Source: UBA1151 sp963579925 (GTDB lineage: Bacteria > Chloroflexota > Dehalococcoidia > Lucifugimonadales > Lucifugimonadaceae). From it: a DNA stretch of 15,882 nt. Every line of letters begins with the position of its first letter. Positions within the stretch are counted from its first letter, which is position 1. The position numbers and the translations under genes are program-made. Shown here one piece after another: positions 1-5,697 of the stretch. The DNA lies in contig CAUZJA010000042.1 in the NCBI GenBank assembly GCA_963579925.1, positions 1 through 15,882 of the forward strand. Direction: 5' to 3'. The notes beneath the pieces were generated by a model that was given only the letters and a program-made list of their open reading frames with translations, was not told the origin of the DNA and made no database searches.

Positions 1-20
1 CGTTAGGGCGAAGCTACCTC

Positions 21-395
21 TTAGGCTACTTCGACCGTTGCGCCAGCATCTTCAAGCTTGGTCTTGGCTTCGTCTGCCTCTTCCTTGCTGACTGCTTCCT
101 TCACAGGCTTCGGTGCAGCCTCAACCAGGTCCTTCGCCTCTTTCAGGCCAAGTGGGGTGAGCTCACGGACTGCCTTGATGACTGCAATCTTGTTTGCGCC
201 GAATTCCTTGAGAATTACGTCAAACTCAGACTTCTCTTCGACGACTACGGCTACTTCGGCAGGCGCTGCAGCCATGCCAACAGGGGCGGATGCGGATACG
301 CCGAACTCTTCCTCAAGAGCCTTTACGAGCTCTGAAAGGTCGATAACGGACATCTGCTTGATCTCTGCGAGTAGTTCGTCTTTGGACATTGCCAT
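21..395 (-). CDS. rplL: 50S ribosomal protein L7/L12
   Basis: Stalk protein of the large ribosomal subunit; dimers bind the C-terminal helix of L10 and recruit and stimulate GTPase factors such as EF-Tu and EF-G. The 124-residue product has the expected order: N-terminal dimerisation domain (about 1-36), an Ala/Pro/Val-rich flexible hinge (about 37-55), and the conserved C-terminal domain (about 56-124) with the family's EFDVIL and NKIAVIKAVRELT-type segments. Length is normal for the family. I chose ATG at 395, giving MAMSKDE, because AGAGGA lies about 10 nt upstream; a second in-frame ATG at 389 is further from it. It is the last gene of the rplK-rplA-rplJ-rplL run, and its stop lies 20 bp from the window edge. 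Identification is near certain. Confidence 0.98.
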   Translation of the reverse strand: MAMSKDELLAEIKQMSVIDLSELVKALEEEFGVSASAPVGMAAAPAEVAVVVEEKSEFDVILKEFGANKIAVIKAVRELTPLGLKEAKDLVEAAPKPVKEAVSKEEADEAKTKLEDAGATVEVA

Positions 396-509
396 TGTCT
401 ATTTATCCTCTTGTTCTTCCGGGAAATATTCCAGGGTTTCGTTTGGTGTTTCTATTGGAAACGTTGGTGGTATCAGTTAGTTAGATCAATTGATCCAGGG
501 ACGCTGAGG

Positions 510-1274
510 CTACTCCTCGTCTTCGCCCCCTTCGCCCTCGGGCTTTTCTTCTGCTTCGGCTGGGTCGGGCGCAGACTCTACGGCCGCAGCTTCTGGTGCG
601 GATTCAACTTCCGCTTCCGGCGCCGGTTCTTCGGCTACAGCTTCGGCTTCCGCCTCTGGAGCTGCTTCCTCCGCGACCGCCTCTGGTGCGACCGCTTCTG
701 GTGCGGCGGCCTCTGGCTCTGCTTCAGCAGCAGGTGCATCTTCTTCAGTTGGCGCCGGTGGCACCAACTCAGAGATCCGCTGCAGCACCGTTGCAAGTGC
801 GCGTACAGGTCCCGCAAGCACTGTCGCCAGACCACGCACAGGTGCGTTCATCTGCCCCATCAACATCGCCAGCAAAACGTCTCGGCTCGGCAGCTTGGCC
901 AATGCCTCAAGCTGGTCCTTCGTCAGGACATTGCCATCCATGATGGCGCCGCGAATTTCCATCTCAAGCTTCGCATCTTCAAGATGCTCAACCAGAGACT
1001 TCGCCGCTCCTGACGGATCATCAGAGGTATAAACCCAACCAACGGGCCCGTCGATCAGGTCTTTCATCCCCGGCATTCCAGCTTCGTCTGCTGCCAGACG
1101 TGAAAGCGTGTTCTTGCTGATCCGGTAGTGAGCGCCACCTTTCCGCAACGCTGAGCGGAGCGCGTTCATCTCGGTCACGGTAAGACCGCGATAGTCAGTG
1201 CTAATCAGCACACTCGCGTCATTGAATAGAGCTTTCAGCTCCTCAACTTCATCAACGCTACGAGTAGTCGGCAT
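510..1274 (-). CDS. rplJ: 50S ribosomal protein L10 with long Ala/Glu/Pro-rich C-terminal tail
   Basis: Base of the L7/L12 stalk: it binds 23S rRNA through its globular domain and L12 dimers through its C-terminal helix. Residues 1 to about 138 are a normal L10 domain (for example LTVTEMNALRSALRKGGAHY-type motif at 31-50). The L12-binding helix at about 140-170 contains two near-identical modules, PVRGLATVL (145-153) and PVRALATVL (156-164). The protein is 254 aa, whereas bacterial L10 is usually about 165-185 aa. The excess is a low-complexity acidic tail (about 172-254) built from Ala, Glu and Pro in imperfect repeats, ending EGGEDEE. The DNA beneath it is repetitive, which also leaves long open but spurious frames on the plus strand. 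ATG at 1274 follows an AGAGAGG-rich stretch. The gene follows an attenuator-bearing leader and precedes rplL by 114 nt. Confidence 0.97.
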   Translation of the reverse strand: MPTTRSVDEVEELKALFNDASVLISTDYRGLTVTEMNALRSALRKGGAHYRISKNTLSRLAADEAGMPGMKDLIDGPVGWVYTSDDPSGAAKSLVEHLEDAKLEMEIRGAIMDGNVLTKDQLEALAKLPSRDVLLAMLMGQMNAPVRGLATVLAGPVRALATVLQRISELVPPAPTEEDAPAAEAEPEAAAPEAVAPEAVAEEAAPEAEAEAVAEEPAPEAEVESAPEAAAVESAPDPAEAEEKPEGEGGEDEE

Positions 1275-1307
1275 AGGCCTTCAACCTCTCTCTCTTTTCT
1301 TCCCAAC

Positions 1308-1335
1308 AAAAAAAACCCGGGCCTAGACCCGGGTT
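1308..1335 (-). terminator. Intrinsic terminator/attenuator in the rplJ leader
   Basis: Read on the minus strand, AACCCGGG (1335-1328), a 6-nt loop TCTAGG, and CCCGGGTT (1321-1314) form a perfect GC-rich stem. It runs directly into an unbroken run of eight T (1315-1308). This is a textbook rho-independent terminator placed between rplA and rplJ, about 33 nt before the rplJ start, so it must be conditional or partial for rplJ-rplL to be expressed. In L10-type leaders of many bacteria, L10-L12 binding upstream promotes such a terminator; the regulatory role here is inferred from position. Confidence 0.88.
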
Positions 1336-1502
1336 CATTGACACTCACCATCAGGTGATCTGTGTCTCAAAGTTCCCAGCCTCGGCAGGCGCTCTCGCAT
1401 TACGTTCCCGATGATTCGGGACCACCCGCAGTCTATGGCCGATTATTCAATTATTTGTGGTGCGCAACCCTCTCCACGTTTGGAATGGGGGCGCACCGTA
1501 GA
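1336..1502 (-). promoter_or_regulatory. Probable L10 autoregulatory mRNA leader (upstream of rplJ-rplL)
   Basis: The rplA-rplJ gap is 228 nt, far longer than the other gaps inside the rplK-rplL run, except the 114 nt before rplL. On the minus strand it holds several hairpins: GGTGCGC...GCGCACC just after the rplA stop; TCCCGA-ATCA-TCGGGA (1421-1406); and GACAC/GTGTC enclosing TCACC/GGTGA (1366-1340). The terminator at 1335-1308 follows. A CGCCTGCCGAGGC segment sits near 1391-1377 and resembles the conserved core of L10 leaders, though I judge this by eye only. Position and architecture fit autogenous control of rplJ-rplL by the L10(L12)n complex. A covariance-model scan would settle it. No clear promoter was found inside. 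Confidence 0.68.
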
Positions 1503-2210
1503 TTATACAGCCAGTGCTTCCAGTTCGGTCAGGTCCATATTGATTCCTGGCCCCATGGTTGTCACGAGAGTCGCCTTCTTGATGAACTGCCCCTTCACGT
1601 CATCCGGCTTGGCCTTCATCAGTGAAGTGATAATTGTCTTCAGGTTCTCACCCAGAGCATCCTCTTCAAAGCTGACCTTGCCAATAGCGGTGTGAATGAC
1701 TGCAGTCTTATCCATCCGGATTTCCACTCGGCCTTTGCGAGCTTCATCAATCGCCTCTCCAATCGCGTCAGGCTGAACGACAGTTCCTGTGCGCGGGTTG
1801 GGCATGAGACCCTTCCTACCCAGGAATCGACCTAGTCGACCAATCTTCCCCATCTGGTCTGGAGTTGCAATCGCAACCTCGAAGTCGGTCCAGCCACCTT
1901 CTATCTGCTTGATGATCTCGTCATCAGAGACGTAGTCTGCACCTGCTTCACGGGCAGCATCGGCTACTGAACCTTCAGCAAATACCAGCACTCGAACATT
2001 TTTGCCGGTGCCGTGAGGCAGCGTCACAATTTCGCGAACCTGCTGCTCGGCGTGGCGTACGTCTGCGGAGGTGGAGATGTGAAGCTCTACCGTCTCATCA
2101 AACTTCGCGAACGCTGACTTCTTTGCCAGTGCGATTGCAGCCGACGGTGACTTGGCGCTTTCGCCCGCCGCTACACTGGCCTTTTTGAAATTCTTACCTT
2201 GCTTCTTCAT
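1503..2210 (-). CDS. rplA: 50S ribosomal protein L1
   Basis: Forms the mobile L1 stalk at the ribosomal E site, binds 23S rRNA and helps release deacylated tRNA; in several bacteria it also represses its own operon by binding the mRNA. The 235-residue product has the normal length and the family signature at about 123-144 (IGRLGRFLGRKGLMPNPRTG). The N-terminal half follows the usual two-domain arrangement, with domain II roughly at 70-160. ATG at 2210 lies about 10 nt after AGGGAG. It begins 14 nt after the rplK stop, so the pair is surely co-transcribed. No obvious L1-binding mimic was recognised upstream of rplK. Confidence 0.98.
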   Translation of the reverse strand: MKKQGKNFKKASVAAGESAKSPSAAIALAKKSAFAKFDETVELHISTSADVRHAEQQVREIVTLPHGTGKNVRVLVFAEGSVADAAREAGADYVSDDEIIKQIEGGWTDFEVAIATPDQMGKIGRLGRFLGRKGLMPNPRTGTVVQPDAIGEAIDEARKGRVEIRMDKTAVIHTAIGKVSFEEDALGENLKTIITSLMKAKPDDVKGQFIKKATLVTTMGPGINMDLTELEALAV

Positions 2211-2224
2211 AAGTAAATGGCTCC

Positions 2225-2650
2225 CTAGCCGCGGACCACTAAGCCCATGGAACGGGCCGTGCCTTCAACAATCTTCATAGCGCCTTCGATATCGATGGCG
2301 TTCAGGTCATCCATCTTCGTCTCTGCGATCTGTCGGACGGCATCTCGCGAGACCGCACCAACCGTCTCTGCACCCGTGGCGCCTGCGCCTTTTTCAACGC
2401 CTGCAGCTTTGCGCAACAGATCAGAGGCTGGTGGGCTCTTGGTGATAAACGTGAACGATCGATCGGCGAATACCGTGATCTCAACTGGAATAATCGCGCC
2501 GCCCTGTTGGGCTGTGCGCTCGTTATATGCCTTAACGAACTCCATGATGTTTACACCGTGCTGACCCAATGCAGGACCAACTGGCGGCGCGGGCGTTGCT
2601 GCGCCTGCGGGTATCTGGAGCTTGATTAAGCCGACTACTTTCTTAGCCAC
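2225..2650 (-). CDS. rplK: 50S ribosomal protein L11
   Basis: Binds the GTPase-associated region of 23S rRNA with L10 and L12, and is needed for factor-dependent steps and the stringent response. The 141-residue product has the conserved PAPPVGPALGQHGVNIMEF segment (about 20-38) in the N-terminal domain, with the proline pair of the thiostrepton-region surface. The C-terminal rRNA-binding domain lies at about 73-141. The start codon is GTG at 2650 (GTG GCT AAG AAA); AGAGAG lies about 5 nt upstream. Length and order are normal. It follows nusG by 54 nt and precedes rplA by 14 nt. Confidence 0.98.
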   Translation of the reverse strand: MAKKVVGLIKLQIPAGAATPAPPVGPALGQHGVNIMEFVKAYNERTAQQGGAIIPVEITVFADRSFTFITKSPPASDLLRKAAGVEKGAGATGAETVGAVSRDAVRQIAETKMDDLNAIDIEGAMKIVEGTARSMGLVVRG

Positions 2651-2704
2651 TCTGTCTCTCTAGCCTCGATCTCAAATATTCGTTTTGCAGGAGCGGTTGT
2701 GCCC

Positions 2705-3289
2705 CTAGCCCTTTTCAATCTGCAAGAAGTCCAGCTCAACCGGCGTTTCACGCCCGAAGAACGAGACCAGGACACGGACCTTGCCGTGGCCTTCATCAAC
2801 GTTTTCAACAGTACCCATGAAGTCAGCGAATGGTCCGTCTTTGATCCGCACTGAGTCACCCGGTACAAATCCAACGCTCACTCTTGGCTGTTCTGACTGC
2901 ATCTGGCTGAGAATTCGCTCAACCTCTGCATCTTCAAGTGGTACTGGCTTAGGACGGCGCTCTCGCTCATCCTCAGCCGAAATAAATCCTGTTACGCCAG
3001 GTGTATTCCGAACCACGAACCAACTCTCGTCGTCCATGTACATCTCAACAATGAGATAGCCGGCGTACATCTTTCGCTGTACAGCCTGGCGCTCGCCATC
3101 TTTGATTTCAATCACTTCTTCAGTAGGAACCACAACGTTCAGGATTTTGTCCTTAACGTCCATCGTCTCTATACGCTGATCGAGATTCTTCTTTACCCGG
3201 TCCTCGTGACCTGAGTAAGCGTGGAGGATGTACCAGCGGGCACGCGTTTCAGCGTCGCTGTCTGTTCCTGTGATGTTATTGATTGTCAT
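2705..3289 (-). CDS. nusG: Transcription termination/antitermination factor NusG
   Basis: Binds RNA polymerase through its NGN domain, modulates pausing and termination, and links transcription to translation through its KOW domain. In the 194-residue product the NGN domain runs about 17-130, starting RWYILHAYSGHEDRV and including QRKMYAGYLIVEM (71-83). The KOW domain runs about 140-192 (GDSVRIKDGPFADFMGTVENV). A short, poorly conserved N-terminal extension (1-16) precedes the core. ATG at 3289 has AGGA 5 nt upstream. It sits 37 nt downstream of secE, the usual secE-nusG pair. Confidence 0.98.
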   Translation of the reverse strand: MTINNITGTDSDAETRARWYILHAYSGHEDRVKKNLDQRIETMDVKDKILNVVVPTEEVIEIKDGERQAVQRKMYAGYLIVEMYMDDESWFVVRNTPGVTGFISAEDERERRPKPVPLEDAEVERILSQMQSEQPRVSVGFVPGDSVRIKDGPFADFMGTVENVDEGHGKVRVLVSFFGRETPVELDFLQIEKG

Positions 3290-3326
3290 GTGGTCCTATA
3301 TTTCCTGAGCCTGCTAGAAGCCCGGA

Positions 3327-3557
3327 TCAAGTTCCTGCAACAGCGGAGAACAGTCTGGCAAACGCAATATCAATTACGCCAAGGAAAATGCCGATGGCGA
3401 CCGATACGACCAGGACAAGCATAGTCAGCCGTGTCGTCTCCTGTCGGGTTGGCCACGTGACTTTACGTAATTCTGAGACAACTTCAACAAAGAATCGAAC
3501 ACCTGATGGTGCTCGAAGTCCTCGGCCTGTGCCTTTTGTCGCCTGGTTTCGGGCCAC
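3327..3557 (-). CDS. secE: Preprotein translocase subunit SecE (short form)
   Basis: Essential membrane subunit that clamps SecY in the SecYEG protein-conducting channel. The 76-residue product is the short single-span type. It has a basic cytosolic N-terminus (1-20), the amphipathic helix with conserved SELRKVTWPT (28-37), and one transmembrane segment at about 44-70. The start is GTG at 3557 (GTG GCC CGA AAC), with AGGA about 6 nt upstream; this gives the complete protein with no extra upstream extension. It lies between rpmG (51 nt upstream) and nusG (37 nt downstream). Some relatives carry a tRNA-Trp gene between rpmG and secE; none is visible here. Confidence 0.96.
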   Translation of the reverse strand: MARNQATKGTGRGLRAPSGVRFFVEVVSELRKVTWPTRQETTRLTMLVLVVSVAIGIFLGVIDIAFARLFSAVAGT

Positions 3558-3608
3558 TCTGGTTCCTATCTACCGTGCAAACTGATCCACAAATGCGGGA
3601 TGAAAGAT

Positions 3609-3779
3609 CTAGCGAGTTTCCCGGTGCGATCGATGTACTCGACAGCGCGGGCAGTACTTCTTTAGTTCAATACGGCCCGTTGTGTTGCGCCGATTCTTCG
3701 AAGACGTGTAATTGCGCTCTTTGCACTCATCGCACTGGAGCGTAACAATCTGTCTCGCATCACTACTTCGCCTGGCCAT
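3609..3779 (-). CDS. rpmG: 50S ribosomal protein L33, zinc-binding form
   Basis: Small large-subunit protein near the E site. Translating the minus strand from ATG 3779 to TAG 3609 gives 56 residues starting MARRSSDARQIVTLQC, with the family pattern ECKERNYTSSKN and GRIELKKYCPRC. Two CxxC knuckles, C16/C19 and C43/C46, mark the zinc-ribbon (C+) version. AGGA lies about 8 nt before the ATG. It heads the rpmG-secE-nusG-rplKAJL run, in its usual place immediately before secE, and follows the hairpin after tuf. Confidence 0.96.
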   Translation of the reverse strand: MARRSSDARQIVTLQCDECKERNYTSSKNRRNTTGRIELKKYCPRCRVHRSHRETR

Positions 3780-3844
3780 CTACCCAATCCTAACTCCCCC
3801 GACGGGGTGTCTGAGAACTTAGCGCTCTCGTCGTAACAAACTCA

Positions 3845-3874
3845 CGGCTCGCACCCCGTTCAGGGTGCGAGCCG
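3845..3874 (-). terminator. Strong hairpin after tuf, probable terminator
   Basis: A perfect 12-bp inverted repeat, CGGCTCGCACCC (3845-3856) and GGGTGCGAGCCG (3863-3874), encloses a 6-nt loop. It lies 31 nt beyond the tuf stop. On the minus strand it is followed by TGAGTTTGTTACG, which has only a broken T tract, so termination may be incomplete. Its place suggests it separates or reduces transcription between tuf and rpmG. I saw no convincing promoter between it and rpmG, so partial read-through is plausible. Confidence 0.6.
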
Positions 3875-3904
3875 GTCGCTTTCATTTACTGTCCAGGACT
3901 AAAA

Positions 3905-5098
3905 CTAGTCCAGAATTGTCGTGAATACGCCGGAACCAACTGTCCGACCGCCTTCACGAACGGCGAAACGCAGAGCCTCTTCCAGCGCCACCGGGTACAT
4001 GAGCTCAATTTCCATGTCCAAGTTGTCGCCCGGCATGACCATCTCAGTGCCCTCAGGAAGCCCAATGCTTCCTGTGACGTCAGTAGTTCGAATGTAGAAC
4101 TGCGGCTTGTAGCCCGGGAAGAACGGCGTGTGCCGTCCACCCTCGTTCTTAGTCAACACGTAGATCTGACCACGTGCCTTGGAGTGTGGGGTCATGGAAC
4201 CAGGCTTCGCAACCACGGCACCACGAGCAACTTCTTCTCGCTCAACACCACGGAGGAGAAGTCCAACCGCGTCGCCTGCAAGACCAGATTCAAGAGTCTT
4301 GTGGAACATTTCCACACCGGTGACCGTGGTGGTCTCCGTGTGGCCAAATCCAACAATCTCAACCGTGTCGCCAATGTTTACAGTTCCGCGCTCGATTCGA
4401 CCGGTGACAACCGTACCTCGACCCTTGATTGAGAACACGTCCTCAATCGGCATCAAGAATGGCTGATCCACTGGGCGATCAGGTATCGGAACGTATTCGT
4501 CGACGGCGGCCATCAACTCGTCAATCTTTTTGGACCATGGACCTTCGCCACCCTCTTCAAGGGCCTGCAGTGCGCTCACCTGGATGATTGGAATGTCATC
4601 GCCCGGGAAGTCGTACTCGGTCAGGAGTTCCCGCAACTCAAGCTCAACAAGCTCAAGCAGTTCCGGGTCATCCATCATGTCAGTCTTGTTAAGCGCCACA
4701 ACCAACTTCGGCACGTTTACCTGGCGGGCCAGGAGAATGTGCTCTCGCGTCTGTGGCATAGGGCCATCCGGAGCAGACACAACAAGGATCGCACCGTCCA
4801 TCTGGGCGGCACCAGTGATCATGTTCTTGATGTAGTCAGCGTGTCCGGGACAGTCAACGTGGGCATAGTGCCGTGTCTCTGTCTCATACTCCGTGTGCGA
4901 AATGGCAATGGTTACGCCACGCTCTCGCTCTTCCGGAGCGTTATCAATCTCATCAAACGCTTTGAACGTAGTTTTATCGTTATGCTTCGACAGCACCTGC
5001 GTAATCGCCGCGGTTAGCGTCGTTTTACCATGGTCAACGTGACCAATTGTCCCAACATTCAGGTGGGGCTTGCTGCGGTCGAAGACCTCCTTAGCCAT
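3905..5098 (-). CDS. tuf: Translation elongation factor Tu
   Basis: GTPase that delivers aminoacyl-tRNA to the ribosomal A site. The 397-residue product has all G motifs: P-loop GHVDHGKT (19-26), switch I with GVTI (61-64, Thr63), DCPGH (82-86, with the catalytic His86), and NKTD (137-140). Domains II (about 210-300) and III (about 302-397) follow, ending in the conserved GGRTVGSGVFTTILD. ATG at 5098 has a strong AGGAGG about 11 nt upstream. Three tRNA genes precede it on the same strand; the nearest ends 50 nt upstream, consistent with one tRNA-tuf transcript. Only one tuf copy is visible in this window. Confidence 0.99.
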   Translation of the reverse strand: MAKEVFDRSKPHLNVGTIGHVDHGKTTLTAAITQVLSKHNDKTTFKAFDEIDNAPEERERGVTIAISHTEYETETRHYAHVDCPGHADYIKNMITGAAQMDGAILVVSAPDGPMPQTREHILLARQVNVPKLVVALNKTDMMDDPELLELVELELRELLTEYDFPGDDIPIIQVSALQALEEGGEGPWSKKIDELMAAVDEYVPIPDRPVDQPFLMPIEDVFSIKGRGTVVTGRIERGTVNIGDTVEIVGFGHTETTTVTGVEMFHKTLESGLAGDAVGLLLRGVEREEVARGAVVAKPGSMTPHSKARGQIYVLTKNEGGRHTPFFPGYKPQFYIRTTDVTGSIGLPEGTEMVMPGDNLDMEIELMYPVALEEALRFAVREGGRTVGSGVFTTILD

Positions 5099-5148
5099 TT
5101 GTTATGCTGCCTCCTGGCATTTACATCTTTTCGCCAAAACTAAAACTA

Positions 5149-5223
5149 TGGAGCCCACAACCAGAGTTGAACTGGTGACCTCGTTCTTACCAAGAACGCG
5201 CTCTACCACTGAGCTATGCGGGC
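5149..5223 (-). tRNA. tRNA-Thr (GGU anticodon)
   Basis: On the minus strand a 7-bp acceptor (GCCCGCA with TGTGGGC, one G-T pair) and TAGCTC D-arm start lead to the anticodon stem CGTTC/GAACG. Its 7-nt loop TTGGTAA puts GGT at the anticodon (5191-5189). The T-arm has the GTTCAA motif, and a T discriminator is followed by an encoded CCA (5151-5149). It reads Thr codons ACC and ACU. It lies immediately upstream of tuf, the position of thrT before tufB in E. coli. Confidence 0.94.
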
Positions 5224-5250
5224 CCGTAAAATCTCTCAGTGATTCTGATC

Positions 5251-5336
5251 TGGTGCAGGGGGTAGGATTCGAACCTACGTAGCCGTAAGGCGCCAGATTT
5301 ACAGTCTGGTGGTATTAACCACTCACCCACCCCTGC
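5251..5336 (-). tRNA. tRNA-Tyr (GUA anticodon)
   Basis: A class II tRNA on the minus strand: acceptor GCAGGGG pairs with CCCCTGC, the anticodon stem CCAGA/TCTGG encloses CTGTAAA with anticodon GTA (5302-5300), and a long variable arm follows, as is usual for bacterial tRNA-Tyr. The T-arm contains GTTCGAATC, the discriminator is A, and CCA is encoded (5253-5251). It sits between the two threonine tRNAs, matching the E. coli thrU-tyrU-thrT order. Confidence 0.95.
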
Positions 5337-5342
5337 AACAAA

Positions 5343-5378
5343 CGAATATTCTATCACGCAGGGGTACCGCTTCCACAA
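5343..5378 (-). promoter_or_regulatory. Possible promoter just upstream of tRNA-Tyr
   Basis: On the minus strand TTGTGG (5378-5373) and TAGAAT (5353-5348) are separated by 19 nt. A start site would fall only a few bases before the tRNA-Tyr 5' end at 5336. The -10 is good (5/6) but the -35 is weak and the spacing is long, so this is a candidate only. It would let tRNA-Tyr, tRNA-Thr(GGU) and tuf be expressed independently of tRNA-Thr(UGU). Confidence 0.33.
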
Positions 5379-5489
5379 TACGAATCATGCAGGCGCGAGT
5401 CCGGCAGCTAAATCATCCGAGCTACTGTAATCTCACGCTCCGAATATCCAGCGAGCAAACGTTCCCAAAATCATTGAGAAAATGATATC

Positions 5490-5565
5490 TGGAGCCTCGG
5501 GGGAGATTCGAACTCCCGACCTGCCGATTACAAGTCGGCTGCGCTAGCCACTGCGCCACCGAGGC
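5490..5565 (-). tRNA. tRNA-Thr (UGU anticodon)
   Basis: On the minus strand acceptor GCCTCGG pairs with CCGAGGC. The anticodon stem CCGA/TCGG encloses CTTGTAA with anticodon TGT (5532-5530). The T-arm carries GTTCGAATC, the discriminator is T, and CCA is encoded (5492-5490). It is the first tRNA of the thr-tyr-thr-tuf run. The 153-nt gap to tRNA-Tyr contains no further tRNA. Confidence 0.94.
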
Positions 5566-5637
5566 ACCCATTTTTCAATTGTACGTGCCTCACGCTCCAG
5601 ATTCATTAGGAATCACGAACAAGCTGCTAACAGATTC

Positions 5638-5684
5638 CGGGGCATAGCGGGAGTTCTCAACAAGAACCCGTCACAAGTACCCCG
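5638..5684 (-). other. Nested hairpin after the dehalogenase-like gene
   Basis: On the minus strand an outer CGGGG/CCCCG pair (5684-5680 with 5642-5638) encloses an inner stem, CGG-GTTCT with AGAAC-TC-CCG. It begins 13 nt after the stop of the iron-sulfur protein gene. It has no T run, so it is not a classical terminator. It may slow or protect transcripts between that gene and the tRNA genes; this is inference. Confidence 0.35.
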
Positions 5685-5697
5685 AAATGTCTAAGTC

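Noticed and set aside
411..1013. Long plus-strand open frames opposite rplJ
   Set aside because: They are antisense to the Ala/Glu/Pro-rich tail of L10. Biased codon composition removes stops in these frames, their translations are Arg/Leu/Trp-rich low complexity, and there is no ribosome-binding site.
5337..5489. A tRNA-Gly gene between tRNA-Thr(UGU) and tRNA-Tyr, as in E. coli
   Set aside because: Read on both strands, no acceptor pairing, D-arm or GTTCGA-type T-arm was found.
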